A stretch of 64,000 bases of DNA, taken from contig JBBCGS010000007.1 of the NCBI GenBank assembly GCA_037200125.1, positions 496,001-560,000 of the forward strand, given 5' to 3'. The position numbers were made by a program, and so were the translations under genes. Position 1 is the first letter of the stretch. Every line of letters starts with the position of its first letter. This stretch comes from JADGHX01 sp037200125. GTDB lineage: Bacteria > Pseudomonadota > Gammaproteobacteria > Steroidobacterales > Steroidobacteraceae. Under the pieces are notes generated by a model. That model ran no database searches. It saw nothing but the letters and a program-made list of their open reading frames with translations, and was not told the DNA's origin. Below, piece after piece: positions 17,803 through 28,263 of the stretch.

Positions 17803-19284
17803 GTGTCAATTTCCGTTTCCACTGCTTTGTACATCGGCGGCAAAGAACGCCAAACCGCGGACAAGATGGCGATTGCCGACCCCGGCAAGCCAGGCGTCGT
17901 CGTCGGTCATGCCGCCTCCGCCACGACCCAGGATGTCGGCGATGCCGTCGCCGCCGCGAAGGCCGCGTACCCCGCCTGGGCCGCCCTGTCTCCCCAGAAG
18001 CGCGCCGAAAAGATGCTGGCCGCGCTCGGGGGCATTGCCGAGAACCGCGATGACGACGCGGCGATCCTGTCCCAGGAGAACGGCAAGGTCCGTTTTGAAG
18101 CCTGGGTCGACTCCCTGGTCCTCGAGCTGCGCTGGAAGCTCGCCCTGAGCCATGCGGACGAAGTGAACGCCTCGAAGGTGCTGCCGCCCATTCACGGCGC
18201 CATTCCGGTCCAGACCACCGTCGCCTACCAGCCGCTGGGCGTGGTCACGGTCATCGTGCCGTTCAACTGGCCGGTCGCCATCCTCGGCGCCGCGCTTCCG
18301 CATGCGCTCCTGGCCGGCAACACGGTCATCGTGAAGCCGCCTCTGACGGCGCCTCTTGCGACCGCCCGCATCGTGCAGCGTATTGCCGAGCAGCTGCCGC
18401 CCGGCGTGCTCAACGTCGTCACGGGCCCGGATGCGAACATGAGCGCGCTGATCCGCAACCCGGACGTGGCCAAGGTCTGTTTCACAGGCTCGGTGAACGG
18501 CGGCAAAAAGATGATGGAACTGGCGTCGGCGAGCCTCACGCGCGTCACGCTCGAGCTCGGCGGCAACGACGCGGCGCTCATCCTGAAGGATGCGATCATC
18601 GACGATGTGCATCTCGACCGCCTGTTCGGCGCCATCTACGACACCACCGGCCAGATCTGCATGAACGCCAAGCGGCTGTTCGTGCACAAGTCGCGTGTCG
18701 ATGAAGTGGTGAAGGGCCTGTCCACGCGCCTCGAGAAAGTGAAGCTCGGCTACGGCCTCGACAAGGGCACGACGATGGGGCCGCTGCATTCGCCGGCACA
18801 GAAGGCCTTCGTCGACAGCCTCATCAAGGAGGCCAAGGAGTCCGGCGCCAAGGTGCTGGAGTTCGGCGAACTGCCGGGCGGCGACCTGAAGGGCGGCAAC
18901 TTCGTACGGCCCGCGATCGTCGTCGATCCGAAGCTCACGCTGCGGGTCGTGACGGAAGAACAGTTCGGGCCGGTGATTCCGGTGATCCCCTTCGAGACGG
19001 AAGAGGAAGCGGTCCGGATGGCGAACGACAGCTGGGCCGGCCTGAGCGGTTCGGTCTGGACGGCCGATCCCAATACGGCCAACCGTGTCGGCGGCCAGCT
19101 CGTCTGTGGTTACGTGTGGGTCAATGATCACGGCGCCACCCGCCTCGATCTGCGCGCTCCGTTCGGCGGCATGAAGGCGTCCGGTATCGGCCGCGAGCAG
19201 GGAATCGAAGGCGTCCGCGCCTTCCAGGACACCCGCTCGATTGCGCACCTCGATGCGGCCGCGCTGGCCTCGATGGCGCACTGA
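17803..19284 (+). CDS. NAD(P)-dependent aldehyde dehydrogenase
   Basis: A complete 493-residue aldehyde dehydrogenase. Catalytic Cys286 lies in TTGQICMNAKR, the general-base Glu251 in TLELGGNDAAL, and the oxyanion Asn155 in VPFNWP. The nucleotide-binding motif FTGSVNGGKKM is at residues 227-237. GTG start at 17803 is preceded by a GAGAGG ribosome site. It is followed by a terminator-like hairpin and cytochrome genes. Such enzymes oxidise aldehydes to acids; products of the flavin or PQQ oxidases in this window are plausible substrates, but this is inference. Confidence 0.93.
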   Translation: MSISVSTALYIGGKERQTADKMAIADPGKPGVVVGHAASATTQDVGDAVAAAKAAYPAWAALSPQKRAEKMLAALGGIAENRDDDAAILSQENGKVRFEAWVDSLVLELRWKLALSHADEVNASKVLPPIHGAIPVQTTVAYQPLGVVTVIVPFNWPVAILGAALPHALLAGNTVIVKPPLTAPLATARIVQRIAEQLPPGVLNVVTGPDANMSALIRNPDVAKVCFTGSVNGGKKMMELASASLTRVTLELGGNDAALILKDAIIDDVHLDRLFGAIYDTTGQICMNAKRLFVHKSRVDEVVKGLSTRLEKVKLGYGLDKGTTMGPLHSPAQKAFVDSLIKEAKESGAKVLEFGELPGGDLKGGNFVRPAIVVDPKLTLRVVTEEQFGPVIPVIPFETEEEAVRMANDSWAGLSGSVWTADPNTANRVGGQLVCGYVWVNDHGATRLDLRAPFGGMKASGIGREQGIEGVRAFQDTRSIAHLDAAALASMAH

Positions 19285-19305
19285 CGATCTCGATGATTGC
19301 GTGAT

Positions 19306-19335
19306 CGCCGGTTCCCCCTCGTCGGGGAACTGGCG
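19306..19335 (+). terminator. hairpin after the aldehyde dehydrogenase
   Basis: Arms 19306-19317 and 19324-19335 pair over 11 of 12 positions with a 6-nt loop, 22 nt after the stop. No T-run follows, so termination strength is uncertain. Confidence 0.5.
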
Positions 19336-19487
19336 ACACCACGCGCACCTGGCGCGCGGGCGATCCGCCCAAGACACCCGAACGGTTGCGAGCCGCAACG
19401 TCCAATACAATCGCTGACGGCGCTCTATCATTGGCGGCTATGCGCACCCGTGCCATTGCCATTCGCCGCCCCTGTCACCGGTCAGCA

Positions 19488-20195
19488 ATGCGCGCGCTTC
19501 GATGGGTTGCCACCGTCCTGTGCCTTTCGATCTCGAGCTTCGCTCACGCGCAGAACTCGCCGCCGCTCGACTCCATTGCCCAACGCGCCCGACCGTGCAC
19601 GGCTTGCCACGGCGAGCAGGGTCGCGCCACGCCCGAAGGCTACTTTCCGCGAATCGCCGGCAAGCCCGCCGGGTACCTCTTCAATCAGCTGACGGGCTTT
19701 CGGGACGGCCGACGCTTCTTCCCCGAAATGACGTTCCTGACGGAGCGGCAGCGGGATGACTACCTGCGCGCGCTCGCGGAATATTTCTCGGCGATCTCAC
19801 TTGCCTACCCCGCGCCGGTTCAAACGCAGGCGAGCGCAACGGCTCTGCAACGCGGACGGGAACTGGTGATCAACGGAGATCCGCAGCGCTCGATTCCGGC
19901 GTGTCAGTCCTGTCATGGTGATCAGTTGATGGGAGTGCTACCGGCCACACCGGCGCTGCTGGGCCTCTCGCCGGATTACCTGATCGCGCAGCTCGGCGGC
20001 TGGCAGAACGGCACGCGCCACGCGCTGACGCCCGACTGCATGGCGACCATCATCCGTGAGCTCAGCTCCGAAGACATCCACGCCGTCACCGCGTGGCTCT
20101 CCGCTCAGGAAGTGCCTGCGGATGCGCATCCTCAAGCAGGCTTCAAGACCGAGCCACCGGCCCGGTGCGGCAGCATAGAAGCGACTCGAGAATGA
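19488..20195 (+). CDS. exported dihaem cytochrome c
   Basis: About 235 residues from ATG 19488, which gives a clean signal peptide (MRALRWVATVLCLSISSFAHA); an in-frame ATG at 19440 is possible but adds a charged leader. Two haem c sites are CTACH and CQSCH. The two similar halves with GKPAGYLFNQLTGFRDGRR and SPDYLIAQLGGWQNGTR mark the family of dihaem cytochromes c4/c553-like. It overlaps the next gene as ATGA at 20192. Probably carries electrons in the periplasm with the trihaem cytochrome. Confidence 0.88.
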   Translation: MRALRWVATVLCLSISSFAHAQNSPPLDSIAQRARPCTACHGEQGRATPEGYFPRIAGKPAGYLFNQLTGFRDGRRFFPEMTFLTERQRDDYLRALAEYFSAISLAYPAPVQTQASATALQRGRELVINGDPQRSIPACQSCHGDQLMGVLPATPALLGLSPDYLIAQLGGWQNGTRHALTPDCMATIIRELSSEDIHAVTAWLSAQEVPADAHPQAGFKTEPPARCGSIEATRE

Positions 20196-21496
20196 AACGC
20201 CGATACCTGATCGTCGGCATCGTCGCGCTCGGTCTCGTGGTTTTGGGGTCATGGCTGGTGCGCTCGCCGGACGACGACGGGTACGTGGAGCAGTCGCTCG
20301 ACAGCGGCTCGGCATCGGCCGAACTCCTGGAGCGCGGACGAGTTCTGACTCGCCTCGCGAACTGTCATGCGTGCCATACCGTTCGCGGCGGCGAGCCGTT
20401 CGCGGGCGGGCGCGCGATCCCCACGTCGTTCGGCACTTTCTATTCACCGAACATCACGCCCGACGCCGAGACGGGCATTGGCCGCTGGACCGAGAGAGAT
20501 TTCTGGCGCGCGCTTCATCTGGGATATTCGCGCGACGGTTCGTTGCTGTATCCCGTGTTTCCTTACCCGAGCTTCACGAAGATCACGCAAGAGGACTCTC
20601 GTGCCATCTGGGAATACCTCAAGACCGTCAAGCCGGTGTCTCACAGATCCTCACCGCACACGCTGGAGTCTCCGTACAAATATCGAGCGCTGCTGCGGGT
20701 GTGGCGCGCGCTGTATTTCCGGGAGGGCGTGTTTGAACCAGACGCAACGAAAAGCGCGGCCTGGAACCGCGGTGCGTATCTCGCCGAAGGCGTCGCCCAT
20801 TGCGACCTTTGCCACGTCGCGCGCAACGACATGGGCGCGGCTCAATCCTCGCCGGATGCGCGAGGTGGGGACGTGCTGGAGTGGTATGCACCCGCATTGA
20901 ATCGCCCGGAAGAAGCTGGCCTGCGGAACTGGAGCGCCGAGAGCATCGTCGACCTTCTTCAGAACGGCCGAACGACATCGGAGCCGGCGCATCAAGCGGC
21001 AACGCTCGGCCCGATGGCTGAGGTGGTCTATGAAAGTGTGCAGCATGCTCCGCGCGCCGACATCGAGGCGATAGCGACTTATCTCAAAGCGCTGCCGGAG
21101 GCGGCATCCGCATCGTCTTCGCGCGATCGAACGCCGCCGCGGCCCGCGACCCTGGCGCCGATCCTCGATCGGGGGCGAAAGGTGTACGAAGATCGATGCG
21201 CCACCTGCCACGGGGACGCCGGCGAAGGACGTCCGCCCGCCACTCTCGCGCTGGCGAGCAATCGCTCGGTGACGATGGACCCCGCCGTCAACGTGATCAG
21301 AGTTGTGCTGTACGGCGGATATTCGCCCGGCACAGCGGGCAATCCGCAGCCGTTCGGGATGCCGCCGTTCGCGCAGGATCTTTCCGACGATCAAATCGCC
21401 GACGTGATGAATTTCATCCGCACTTCCTGGCGGAACGACGGCGCCCTGGTGACTCCCGACCAGGTCTTTCGAGAACGCACCGGCCCGCTCTGGTAG
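20192..21496 (+). CDS. membrane-anchored trihaem cytochrome c (alcohol dehydrogenase cytochrome-subunit type)
   Basis: A 434-residue protein with an N-terminal membrane anchor (RYLIVGIVALGLVVLGSWL) and three haem c sites, CHACH, CDLCH and CATCH. The TSFGTFYSPNITPD and GIGRWTERDFWRAL segments are typical of cytochrome subunits (AdhB/GADH subunit II) that pass electrons from periplasmic dehydrogenases to ubiquinone. No flavin or PQQ dehydrogenase subunit is adjacent, so its partner may be elsewhere, for example the PQQ enzyme at 51431. Overlaps the dihaem gene by 4 nt. Confidence 0.9.
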   Translation: MKRRYLIVGIVALGLVVLGSWLVRSPDDDGYVEQSLDSGSASAELLERGRVLTRLANCHACHTVRGGEPFAGGRAIPTSFGTFYSPNITPDAETGIGRWTERDFWRALHLGYSRDGSLLYPVFPYPSFTKITQEDSRAIWEYLKTVKPVSHRSSPHTLESPYKYRALLRVWRALYFREGVFEPDATKSAAWNRGAYLAEGVAHCDLCHVARNDMGAAQSSPDARGGDVLEWYAPALNRPEEAGLRNWSAESIVDLLQNGRTTSEPAHQAATLGPMAEVVYESVQHAPRADIEAIATYLKALPEAASASSSRDRTPPRPATLAPILDRGRKVYEDRCATCHGDAGEGRPPATLALASNRSVTMDPAVNVIRVVLYGGYSPGTAGNPQPFGMPPFAQDLSDDQIADVMNFIRTSWRNDGALVTPDQVFRERTGPLW

Positions 21497-21497
21497 A

Positions 21498-21526
21498 GCG
21501 AAGCCACCTCCCCGCGGTGGCTTCGC
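21498..21526 (+). terminator. hairpin after the trihaem cytochrome
   Basis: A perfect 11-bp stem (21498-21508 with 21516-21526) and a 7-nt loop begin 2 nt after the stop. Only a weak T-run (TCTTT at about 21539) follows. Confidence 0.6.
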
Positions 21527-21825
21527 GTAGATCTCGGTCTTTGAAGCGCTCGGCGAACCGCCGCCAGCGGCGTTGAGAGAGGTGGATTTCCATTCGTCCT
21601 GGGAGACGGGAAGCCCCATGGCGAGGGCCGGCGCCCCTGTCTGAAAACGCAGACATTGCGATTCCGGGCCCAGGAGCGTGCGCGAGCTCTCATAAGGACC
21701 GAGTACGCGTTCTCAGTTCACAAAAGGCCGCGTCTGTTTTCCAGCGTACCAGTTGTGATACGCCAACCACCGTTCTAAGCTCCGGCAGCAAGATACACCT
21801 CCAACTTCTGACCCGGGTCTGGTCG
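21527..21825. other. intergenic region before the diguanylate cyclase
   Basis: No supported gene. The reading frames here do not show family features. The stretch near 21715-21775 is less GC-rich and may hold the promoter of the next gene, but no clear boxes can be assigned. Confidence 0.4.
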
Positions 21826-23079
21826 GTGCGATACAGTCACAACAAAGAGCAGAGTGCGGAGATTCTCCGCCTGGTACTGCCGCGGATGGCACGGCAGGAA
21901 GCCGCGTTTCATCCGCTCAGCTATACGCTTTGGTATGAGCACATGGCCGGGGTCAACCCCGCTCTGAGCGACGTTCTCGATGGTCAAAACGTTGCACTCA
22001 CCGAAGCCGACGTGCACCGGCTGTATTCATGCCACATCACGGCCCGGAACGCGGAGCTCGCCGAGGCCGTGCAACTCGAGCTCAAAGGCGTTCTCAGCGA
22101 GACCACGAGCAACATTTCCTCCGCCGCCAGCACGAGCGCCGAGCTGGAAGCCGAGTTGCAAACGCGCTCCTCGCGGCTGGAGCAACCCCTGACGATTGCC
22201 GAAATCCAGGCGGTCGTGCGCGACCTCGCATCCGTCGCCAAGCGAATGCGCGTGAGCGCTTCGCAGTTGTCCGAGGTGCTCACGGATCGGGCGCGTACGA
22301 TCGATGAAATCGGCGAACGCCTCGGCCAGGTCCAGAGTGAAGCCCTGCTCGATCCGCTCACGGGACTGAAGAATCGCCGCGGGTTCGAGCGAGCGCTCGC
22401 CCAATTGGGCGTTCACCAACGTGGGCTGCACGGCGCGGCGCTGCTGCTCGCCGACATCGACCACTTCAAAGTCATCAACGATACGCACGGTCACCTCATG
22501 GGTGACAAAGTCCTGAGCGCCGTCGCGCACGTTCTCCGCTCGAATATCAAAGGCCGCGATATCGCCGTGCGCATGGGGGGCGAGGAGTTCGCGGTGCTGC
22601 TGCCGGACACCCCGCTGCCGGGCGCGATCGCGCTGGCCGAACGGATTCGAGGCGTTGTCGCGCAGGGACGCATCCAACGCAAAGACGGTGCGGAAGTCAC
22701 CGGACACATCACGATTTCGTTCGGCGTCGCCACCGGCGCGGAGGGTGAGCCCATCGAATCGCTCATCGAGCGCGCCGACTCGGCGCTCTACGCTTCCAAG
22801 CGAGCGGGCCGAAATCGAGTCACGGTCGCACCCGCCCGCGACTTGCAAGCACGCGCGGGGGTAGTTCGCCGCGCTCGCGGGGTCAGCCTCGATTCGACGC
22901 GACCTGTCTCGTGGAGGGCAACGCCGCTGCCAGCCAAACACCGCAGCCCAAGTAGGCCCGGCGCGACGACTGCTTGCCGTGAGGCACCCCCACCGCTATA
23001 TTCCGCCGATTATAACGACTGGTCAGGGGTGGCTCTGTGCGTTCCATCTTTGCGGCTGCCGCAGCGTCGGCGTGCCTGA
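21826..23079 (+). CDS. diguanylate cyclase with GGEEF domain
   Basis: The start is GTG at 21826 (MRYSHNKEQSAEILRLVLPR). An N-terminal helical domain of about 170 residues is followed by DPLTGLKNRRGFE and the active motif MGGEEF at about residue 250, so c-di-GMP synthesis is expected. The inhibitory RxxD site five residues before GGEEF reads KGRD, so product inhibition may be lost. The domain ends near 22835; the last ~75 residues are Arg/Pro-rich and overlap the next gene. A stop in another frame at about 22862-22864 suggests a one-base error extended the reading frame. Confidence 0.85.
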   Translation: MRYSHNKEQSAEILRLVLPRMARQEAAFHPLSYTLWYEHMAGVNPALSDVLDGQNVALTEADVHRLYSCHITARNAELAEAVQLELKGVLSETTSNISSAASTSAELEAELQTRSSRLEQPLTIAEIQAVVRDLASVAKRMRVSASQLSEVLTDRARTIDEIGERLGQVQSEALLDPLTGLKNRRGFERALAQLGVHQRGLHGAALLLADIDHFKVINDTHGHLMGDKVLSAVAHVLRSNIKGRDIAVRMGGEEFAVLLPDTPLPGAIALAERIRGVVAQGRIQRKDGAEVTGHITISFGVATGAEGEPIESLIERADSALYASKRAGRNRVTVAPARDLQARAGVVRRARGVSLDSTRPVSWRATPLPAKHRSPSRPGATTACREAPPPLYSADYNDWSGVALCVPSLRLPQRRRA

Positions 23080-25418
23080 TTGCTTTCCCGCTCGCCGCTC
23101 AGGAATCGAAGACGTCTCGAGCGGCGCCTGGCGCAAGTAACGAAGGCGCTCTCGAAGAAGTCACAGTGACCGCCCGTCGCCGCGAGGAAAACCTCCAGGC
23201 CGTTCCCGCCGCCCTCTCGGCCATCAGCGGCGATCATCTGGACAGCTCTTACACGGTCAACACGAATGCGCTCAGCCAACTCGTGCCGTCGCTCTACTAC
23301 AACTCCGCGAACCCCCGGAACACCGCGTACACAATTCGAGGCCTGGGTTCGAACACGCTCTCCATCAGCGCGGCGAACGACGGCATCGAGCCGGGCGTAG
23401 GGTTCTACGTCGATCAGGTCTATCACGGCCGTCCGGCGACCGCGTCGTTCGACTTCACCGATATCGAGCGGCGTCGAAGTGCTGCGCGGACCGCAGGGAA
23501 CGCTATTCGGCAAGAACACGACCGCCGGCGCCATTCACATCATCAGCCGTGAGCCGACGTTCGAGCCGGAAGGCAATGCGGAAGTCTCTCTCGGCGGCAA
23601 CGACTTCCTGCAGGCGAAAGGCGCGGTTTCCGGCGGGATAATCGGGGACACGGTCGCGGGCCGCCTCGCCATGCAGATCACCAAGCGTGACGGCGTCATT
23701 CGCAACGTCAACACGGGACAGAAAGATAACGAGCTCGACAACTTCGCCGTGCGTGGCCAATTGCTGTTCGTGCCGAGCGAGAATCTCAAGCTGCGACTCA
23801 TCGGCGACATTTCCGATCTGGACTCCGCCTGCTGCACGCAGGGTTATCTGCGCGTCGGCACGAGCCTGCGTAGCGCCTCGCGCCAGTTTCCAGCGTTGGC
23901 GGCGGGACTCGGTTATGCACCGCCCAGCACCAACGTCTACGATCGCCTGACCGATATCGACGCACCCCTGCAGATCGACACGCAGGATGGCGGCCTCTCC
24001 CTGATCGCCGACTGGAATCTGGGCGCCACCGCGCTCACCTCCGTGACCGCCTGGCGCTACTGGGATTGGGACGTCGCGAACGATCGCGACTACACCGGAA
24101 TTCCGATCCAGACGATCCAGCGCATTCCGTCGCGTCAGGATCAGTACAGCCAGGAGTTCCGCCTCGCATCGAACGGCGACGGCCCGCTGCACTACGTCGG
24201 CGGCCTCTACTTCTACAAGCAGAAAATCACCGGCACGCCGATCAGCGTCTACGGACCGCAAGCGGCCTACTGGCTGCTGAGCCAGGCGAATTTCACCGTG
24301 CCGATTCCGCGCAATCTGCTCGATGGTTACGGGCAGACCGGTACCTCGGACTTCGAGATGAAGAGCTACGCCGCTTTCGGCGAAGTGAATTACGACATTA
24401 CGGCGAAACTCACGGCCACACTGGGCCTGCGTTACACCTACGAAGACAAGGACGGCGCGTACGCAACCACGGTGTTCGGCGGCGCCGACCTCACCGGACT
24501 GCCTACGGCAACGGCGGCCGAGCTGAATCGCGCAAAGCTGTCGATCTTCCGTCCGCAGAGCTATACGGCGTCGGACAGCGGCGGCAGCCTGTCCGGCCGC
24601 ACGAACATCGCCTACAAGCTCACGGACAACCTGCTCACGTACGTGAGCTATGCGCAAGGGTACAAGTCGGGCGGCCTCAACATGTCCGGTCTTCCGCTCG
24701 ACGCGGCCAACAATCCGGCGCTCGCGACCGCGGTGATCAAGGATGAAAGGAACCGGACGGCCGAGCTCGGCTTCAAGTCCACGCTGCTGGACGGCCGCGC
24801 GACCGCGAATCTCGCCCGCCTACCGCACCGTCGTAAAGGACTATCAGGCGAACATCGTCTCCAGTTCGGAGACCGCCGCGATCCGCTCCTACCCCGCGAA
24901 CGTTCCCGAGGTGCGCGTCCAGGGCTTCGAGGGAGACTTCGCGGCATTGCTGTTCAAGGGCTTCACGTTGCGCGCGTCGTTCGCCTACGCGGATGGCAAG
25001 AACACGGACTATCCCGCCGGCCCCTGCCCGCTCGAGGTGCAGACCGCGGCGACCGTGCATGCAATCTCACGGGCGTCCGGCTCGCAGGCTTGTCGCGGTG
25101 GGTGGGGTCGCTTGGGTTCGACTACGAGCACCCGCTGGGCGAAGGCACTTTTGTCTTCCACACCGACTCGAGCACGCGCTCGGGTTACAACAGCGATACG
25201 TCCGCTTCGCGGTACACGGAGATCAGCGGCTACACCGTCACGAACGCGAGCATTGGCTTCCGATTCCCGAGCGGGCTGGAAGCCGACCTGTTCGCGCGCA
25301 ACCTGTTCGACAGGGACTACATCACCGCGCTCACGATTCAGACGGCAACTCAGGCCTGATCCTGGGTCAGCCGAGCGATCCGAAGATGGTGGGTGTTACG
25401 TTACGCGCCAAGTTCTGA
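23037..25418 (+). CDS. TonB-dependent outer-membrane receptor (TBDR-2), four frameshifts
   Basis: About 794 residues. GTG start at 23037 behind an AGGGG site, signal peptide ending PLAAQ, the TonB box-like EEVTVTARRREENLQAVPAA, plug motif LRGPQGTLFGKNTTAGAI, and a barrel with YVSYAQGYKSGGLN. The frame changes near 23470 (one inserted base), 24815, 25080 and 25350, and the barrel ends with VGVTLRAKF. This subfamily differs from the other four receptors of the window (it lacks the GSRI box) and resembles the large sphingomonad-type receptor class. Its substrate is unknown; convergent to the Mo hydroxylase genes. Confidence 0.85.
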
Positions 25419-25428
25419 TCGGGGCGAT

Positions 25429-25460
25429 GTGGGAACCGCGCGCCGCCGAGCCGGTTCCAC
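25429..25460. terminator. hairpin between convergent TBDR-2 and Mo hydroxylase genes
   Basis: Arms 25429-25438 and 25452-25460 pair over 9 bp with one bulged G. The hairpin lies 11 nt after the receptor stop and 31 nt before the stop of the convergent gene, where a shared terminator would be placed. Confidence 0.45.
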
Positions 25461-25490
25461 GCCGAATAGTCAAGGCGTAAGACGACGCCA

Positions 25491-27684
25491 TCAAGTCAGC
25501 CGCAGCTGCCGCGGATCCACTGGCAAGTGACGAATGCGCTTGCCGGTCGCGGCATGAATCGCGTTCACCAGCGCAGGTCCCGGCAGTGTCGTGCCAATCT
25601 CGCCGATGCCGCCTGGCTTCTCCGTGTTGGCAATGACGTGCACATCGAACCGTGGCACTTCATGCATGCGAAGAATCGGATAGTCGTGAAAGTTACTCTG
25701 CATCACGCGGCCGTTCTCAACGGTCACCTTTCCATAGAACGCCGCCGTGAGCCCGAAGATCACGCCGCTTTGAACCTGCGCGACGATGCCATCCGGATTG
25801 ATGGGTTGCCCGCAATCGATCGCCGCGACGATGTGACGCAACTTCACCGCTCCGGCCGAATCCACCGCGACTTCCTCGCGAGCGCCATGAAGCTCTCCCA
25901 CGATGCGACCACCGCGATGCCTTGCCCGTGGCCTTCGGGAAGCTTGCGGCCCCACCCGATCTTTTCCGCAACCTTTTCGAGCACGGCTCGCGCGCGCGGA
26001 TTCCCCGACAATAACGCGCGGCGGAACTCGAACGGATCCTTGCCGAGAAAGTTCGCGACTTCGTCGATGAAGCCTTCGATGACGGTGGTGTTGTGGTTCG
26101 GGCCGACGCCGCGATAGAAGCCGGTCGGCACCGGTGATTCACTCGGAACGTATTCGACGTACTTGCCCGGAAAGTCGTAAGGCCCCGCGGCCGCGTCGAC
26201 GGCGTCGCTGTCGATGCCTTTGAAGAAGCCACCCGCCAGCCGCGCGATGATGGACGAGCCGGTCAACCGATGACTGAAGGCCAGCGGCTTGCCGTTCGCA
26301 TCGAACGCGGCGGAAAGCTCGTCGTAGTAGTACGGGCGGTAGTAGTCGTGCCGCATGTCCTCTTCGCGGCTCCAGATCACCTTCACGGGCACCTGGGCTT
26401 TCTGGGCGATGCGCACCGCCTGTTCGACGTAGTCGCTTTCGAGCCGGCGACCGAAGCCTCCGCCCAGCATGAAGTTGTGAAGCGTCACCCGCTCCGGCGG
26501 CAGGCCAGTGAGCTTTACGACGGCGCCGTGCACCTTGGCCGGTGCTTGCGTGCCGGTCCACAGCTCACACTCGGTCGCCGTAAGACGCACGGTGCAGTTC
26601 ATCGGCTCCAGGGTCGCGTGGGCAAGCGCGGGTGCATCGTAGGTTGCCACGAATTTTACCGGTGCGTCGGCGATGACCTTCGGGGCGTTGCCCTTGTCGA
26701 TTGCCACGCCGCCTTTCTTGAGCGCGGCTTCCTTGAGTTGCGCAACCCACTTGCCGGTGGAGAAGGACGCATTCGGCCCTTCATCCCACTTGATGTCGAG
26801 CACTCCGAGCGCCTTGCGCACGGCGCCCGTGTGATCCGCGACGACGGCAACGGCATCCGGCAAAACGATGACCTGGCGTACGCCGTTGACCGCTTTCGCC
26901 GCGGTGTCATCGACACTCGCAACCTTGCCGCCGAATACAGGGCACGCGATGACGCCCGCGAGCTTCATGCCGGGCACGACGGCATCGATGCCGAACAGCG
27001 CGCTGCCATCGACCTTGCCGACGATATCCAGGCGCCGCGCGGGCGTGCCAATGAGCGTGAAGCGCGATGCGTCCTTGAGCGTCACGTCGGTGGGCACCGG
27101 CTGCTTCGCCGCTTTCGCCGCGAGCTCGCCGTAGCTGAGAGACCGGCCGCTGGCTCGATGCGTGACGCGGCCGTGAGCCGTCTCGCAATCCGCCGCCGGC
27201 ACTGTCCACGTCTGCGCGGCGGCGGAGACGAGCATGGAGCGCGCGGCCGCGCCCGCTTTGCGCATCGGCATGAACAAACCGCGCATCGAGCTCGACGCGC
27301 CAGTCGCCTGTTGCCCACCGAGCCCGGGATTACCGTAAAGCTTGCTCACCGGCGCATGCGCGGCGCGCACGTTCTCGAGATCGACGTCCGAGTTCTTCCG
27401 CTATCAGCATCGGCACGGAGGTATACGTGCCCTGCCCCATTTCCACGACGGGAACCGTCACCGTCACAATGCCCCGCCGCGTCGAGAGCGATGAACGCGT
27501 TCGGCACGAACGGAGCGCTCGCGCTTTGGGGCGCACTCGCCACGGCCGGCAACTCGAGCGAGATGAGAAACCCGCCGCCTGCAAGTAAGCCCGCTTTAAG
27601 GAAGCTGCGACGGCTGAGCGCCCCCGCGCGATCAACATCCGGGGCGGGCGGCGCGCCGTCAGTGTCCTGCGCGGACGGGCTCAC
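25491..27684 (-). CDS. molybdopterin-binding subunit of an isoquinoline 1-oxidoreductase type hydroxylase (IorB-like), three frameshifts
   Basis: About 730 residues, GTG start overlapping the small-subunit stop as GTGA. A Tat signal (SRRSFLKAGLLAGGGFL) starts the protein, as in IorB-type large subunits that work in the periplasm. Molybdopterin motifs include VEMGQGTYTSVPML, TGTQAPAKVHGAV, NFMLGGGFGRRLESDYVEQA, and near the end GGIGEIGTTLPGPALVNAI with the catalytic-type Glu region. The frame changes near 27477, 27391 and 25877. With the [2Fe-2S] subunit it should hydroxylate N-heteroaromatics or oxidise aldehydes, feeding electrons to a cytochrome. Confidence 0.88.
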
Positions 27685-28163
27685 GGCGACTTCCGCGCTT
27701 CAGCGGCCAGCGCCGCCGCGGCCGACTTGATGGCCGCGCGGATGCGCACGTACGTGCCGCAGCGGCAGATGTTCCCGGACATGGCGGCGTTGATCTCGTC
27801 ATCCGTCGGATTCGGATTCATTGCCAGCAATGCCGCCGCGGCCATGATCTGACCGGACTGGCAATAACCGCACTGGGGCACGCTGTTCTCGATCCAGGCC
27901 TGCTGAACCCGCTTGCCGATCGCCGACGTTCCCATGGCTTCGATCGTCGTGACCGCGCCGTTCCCGACGGCCTGAACCGGCGTGACGCAGGAACGGACCG
28001 CACGGCCGTCGATGTGCACGGTGCAGGCCCCGCAGAGGGCCATTCCACAGCCGAATTTGGTGCCGTTGAGCTGTAGCAGATCTCGAATCACCCACAGCAG
28101 CGGCGTATCGCCATCGACGTCGATGAGGCGATCGTCGCCGTTAATCCTGATACGCTGAGTCAT
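27681..28163 (-). CDS. [2Fe-2S] subunit of the IorB-type Mo hydroxylase (IorA-like)
   Basis: A 160-residue protein starting at ATG 28163 (MTQRIRINGDDR); an upstream in-frame start at 28202 is less likely. The plant-type cluster motif CGMALCGACTVHIDG and the second cluster motif CGYCQSGQ with CRCGTY are complete. The size matches small subunits of the isoquinoline oxidoreductase family. It precedes the large subunit with a 4-nt overlap. Confidence 0.93.
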   Translation of the reverse strand: MTQRIRINGDDRLIDVDGDTPLLWVIRDLLQLNGTKFGCGMALCGACTVHIDGRAVRSCVTPVQAVGNGAVTTIEAMGTSAIGKRVQQAWIENSVPQCGYCQSGQIMAAAALLAMNPNPTDDEINAAMSGNICRCGTYVRIRAAIKSAAAALAAEARKSP

Positions 28164-28263
28164 GAAATGCGGTCGAGTTGCCGGCGTGAATGGGAAGCCC
28201 ATATTATCGGTATATCTTCCGCGATATCACGCGGACCTGACCAGAACGACCACGAACGTGAAG

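Noticed and set aside
20651..21619. 322-codon minus-strand frame opposite the trihaem cytochrome
   Set aside because: The plus strand carries three haem motifs and a complete family layout; the minus frame has no recognisable features.
21527..21720. Possible tRNA-like folding near 21640-21690
   Set aside because: A short anticodon-like loop is present but no acceptor stem, D arm and T arm can be paired in the right order.
25519..27730. Reading the IorB-like gene as several separate small proteins
   Set aside because: The pieces follow one another in family order with single-base frame changes, so one gene of about 730 residues is the better reading.
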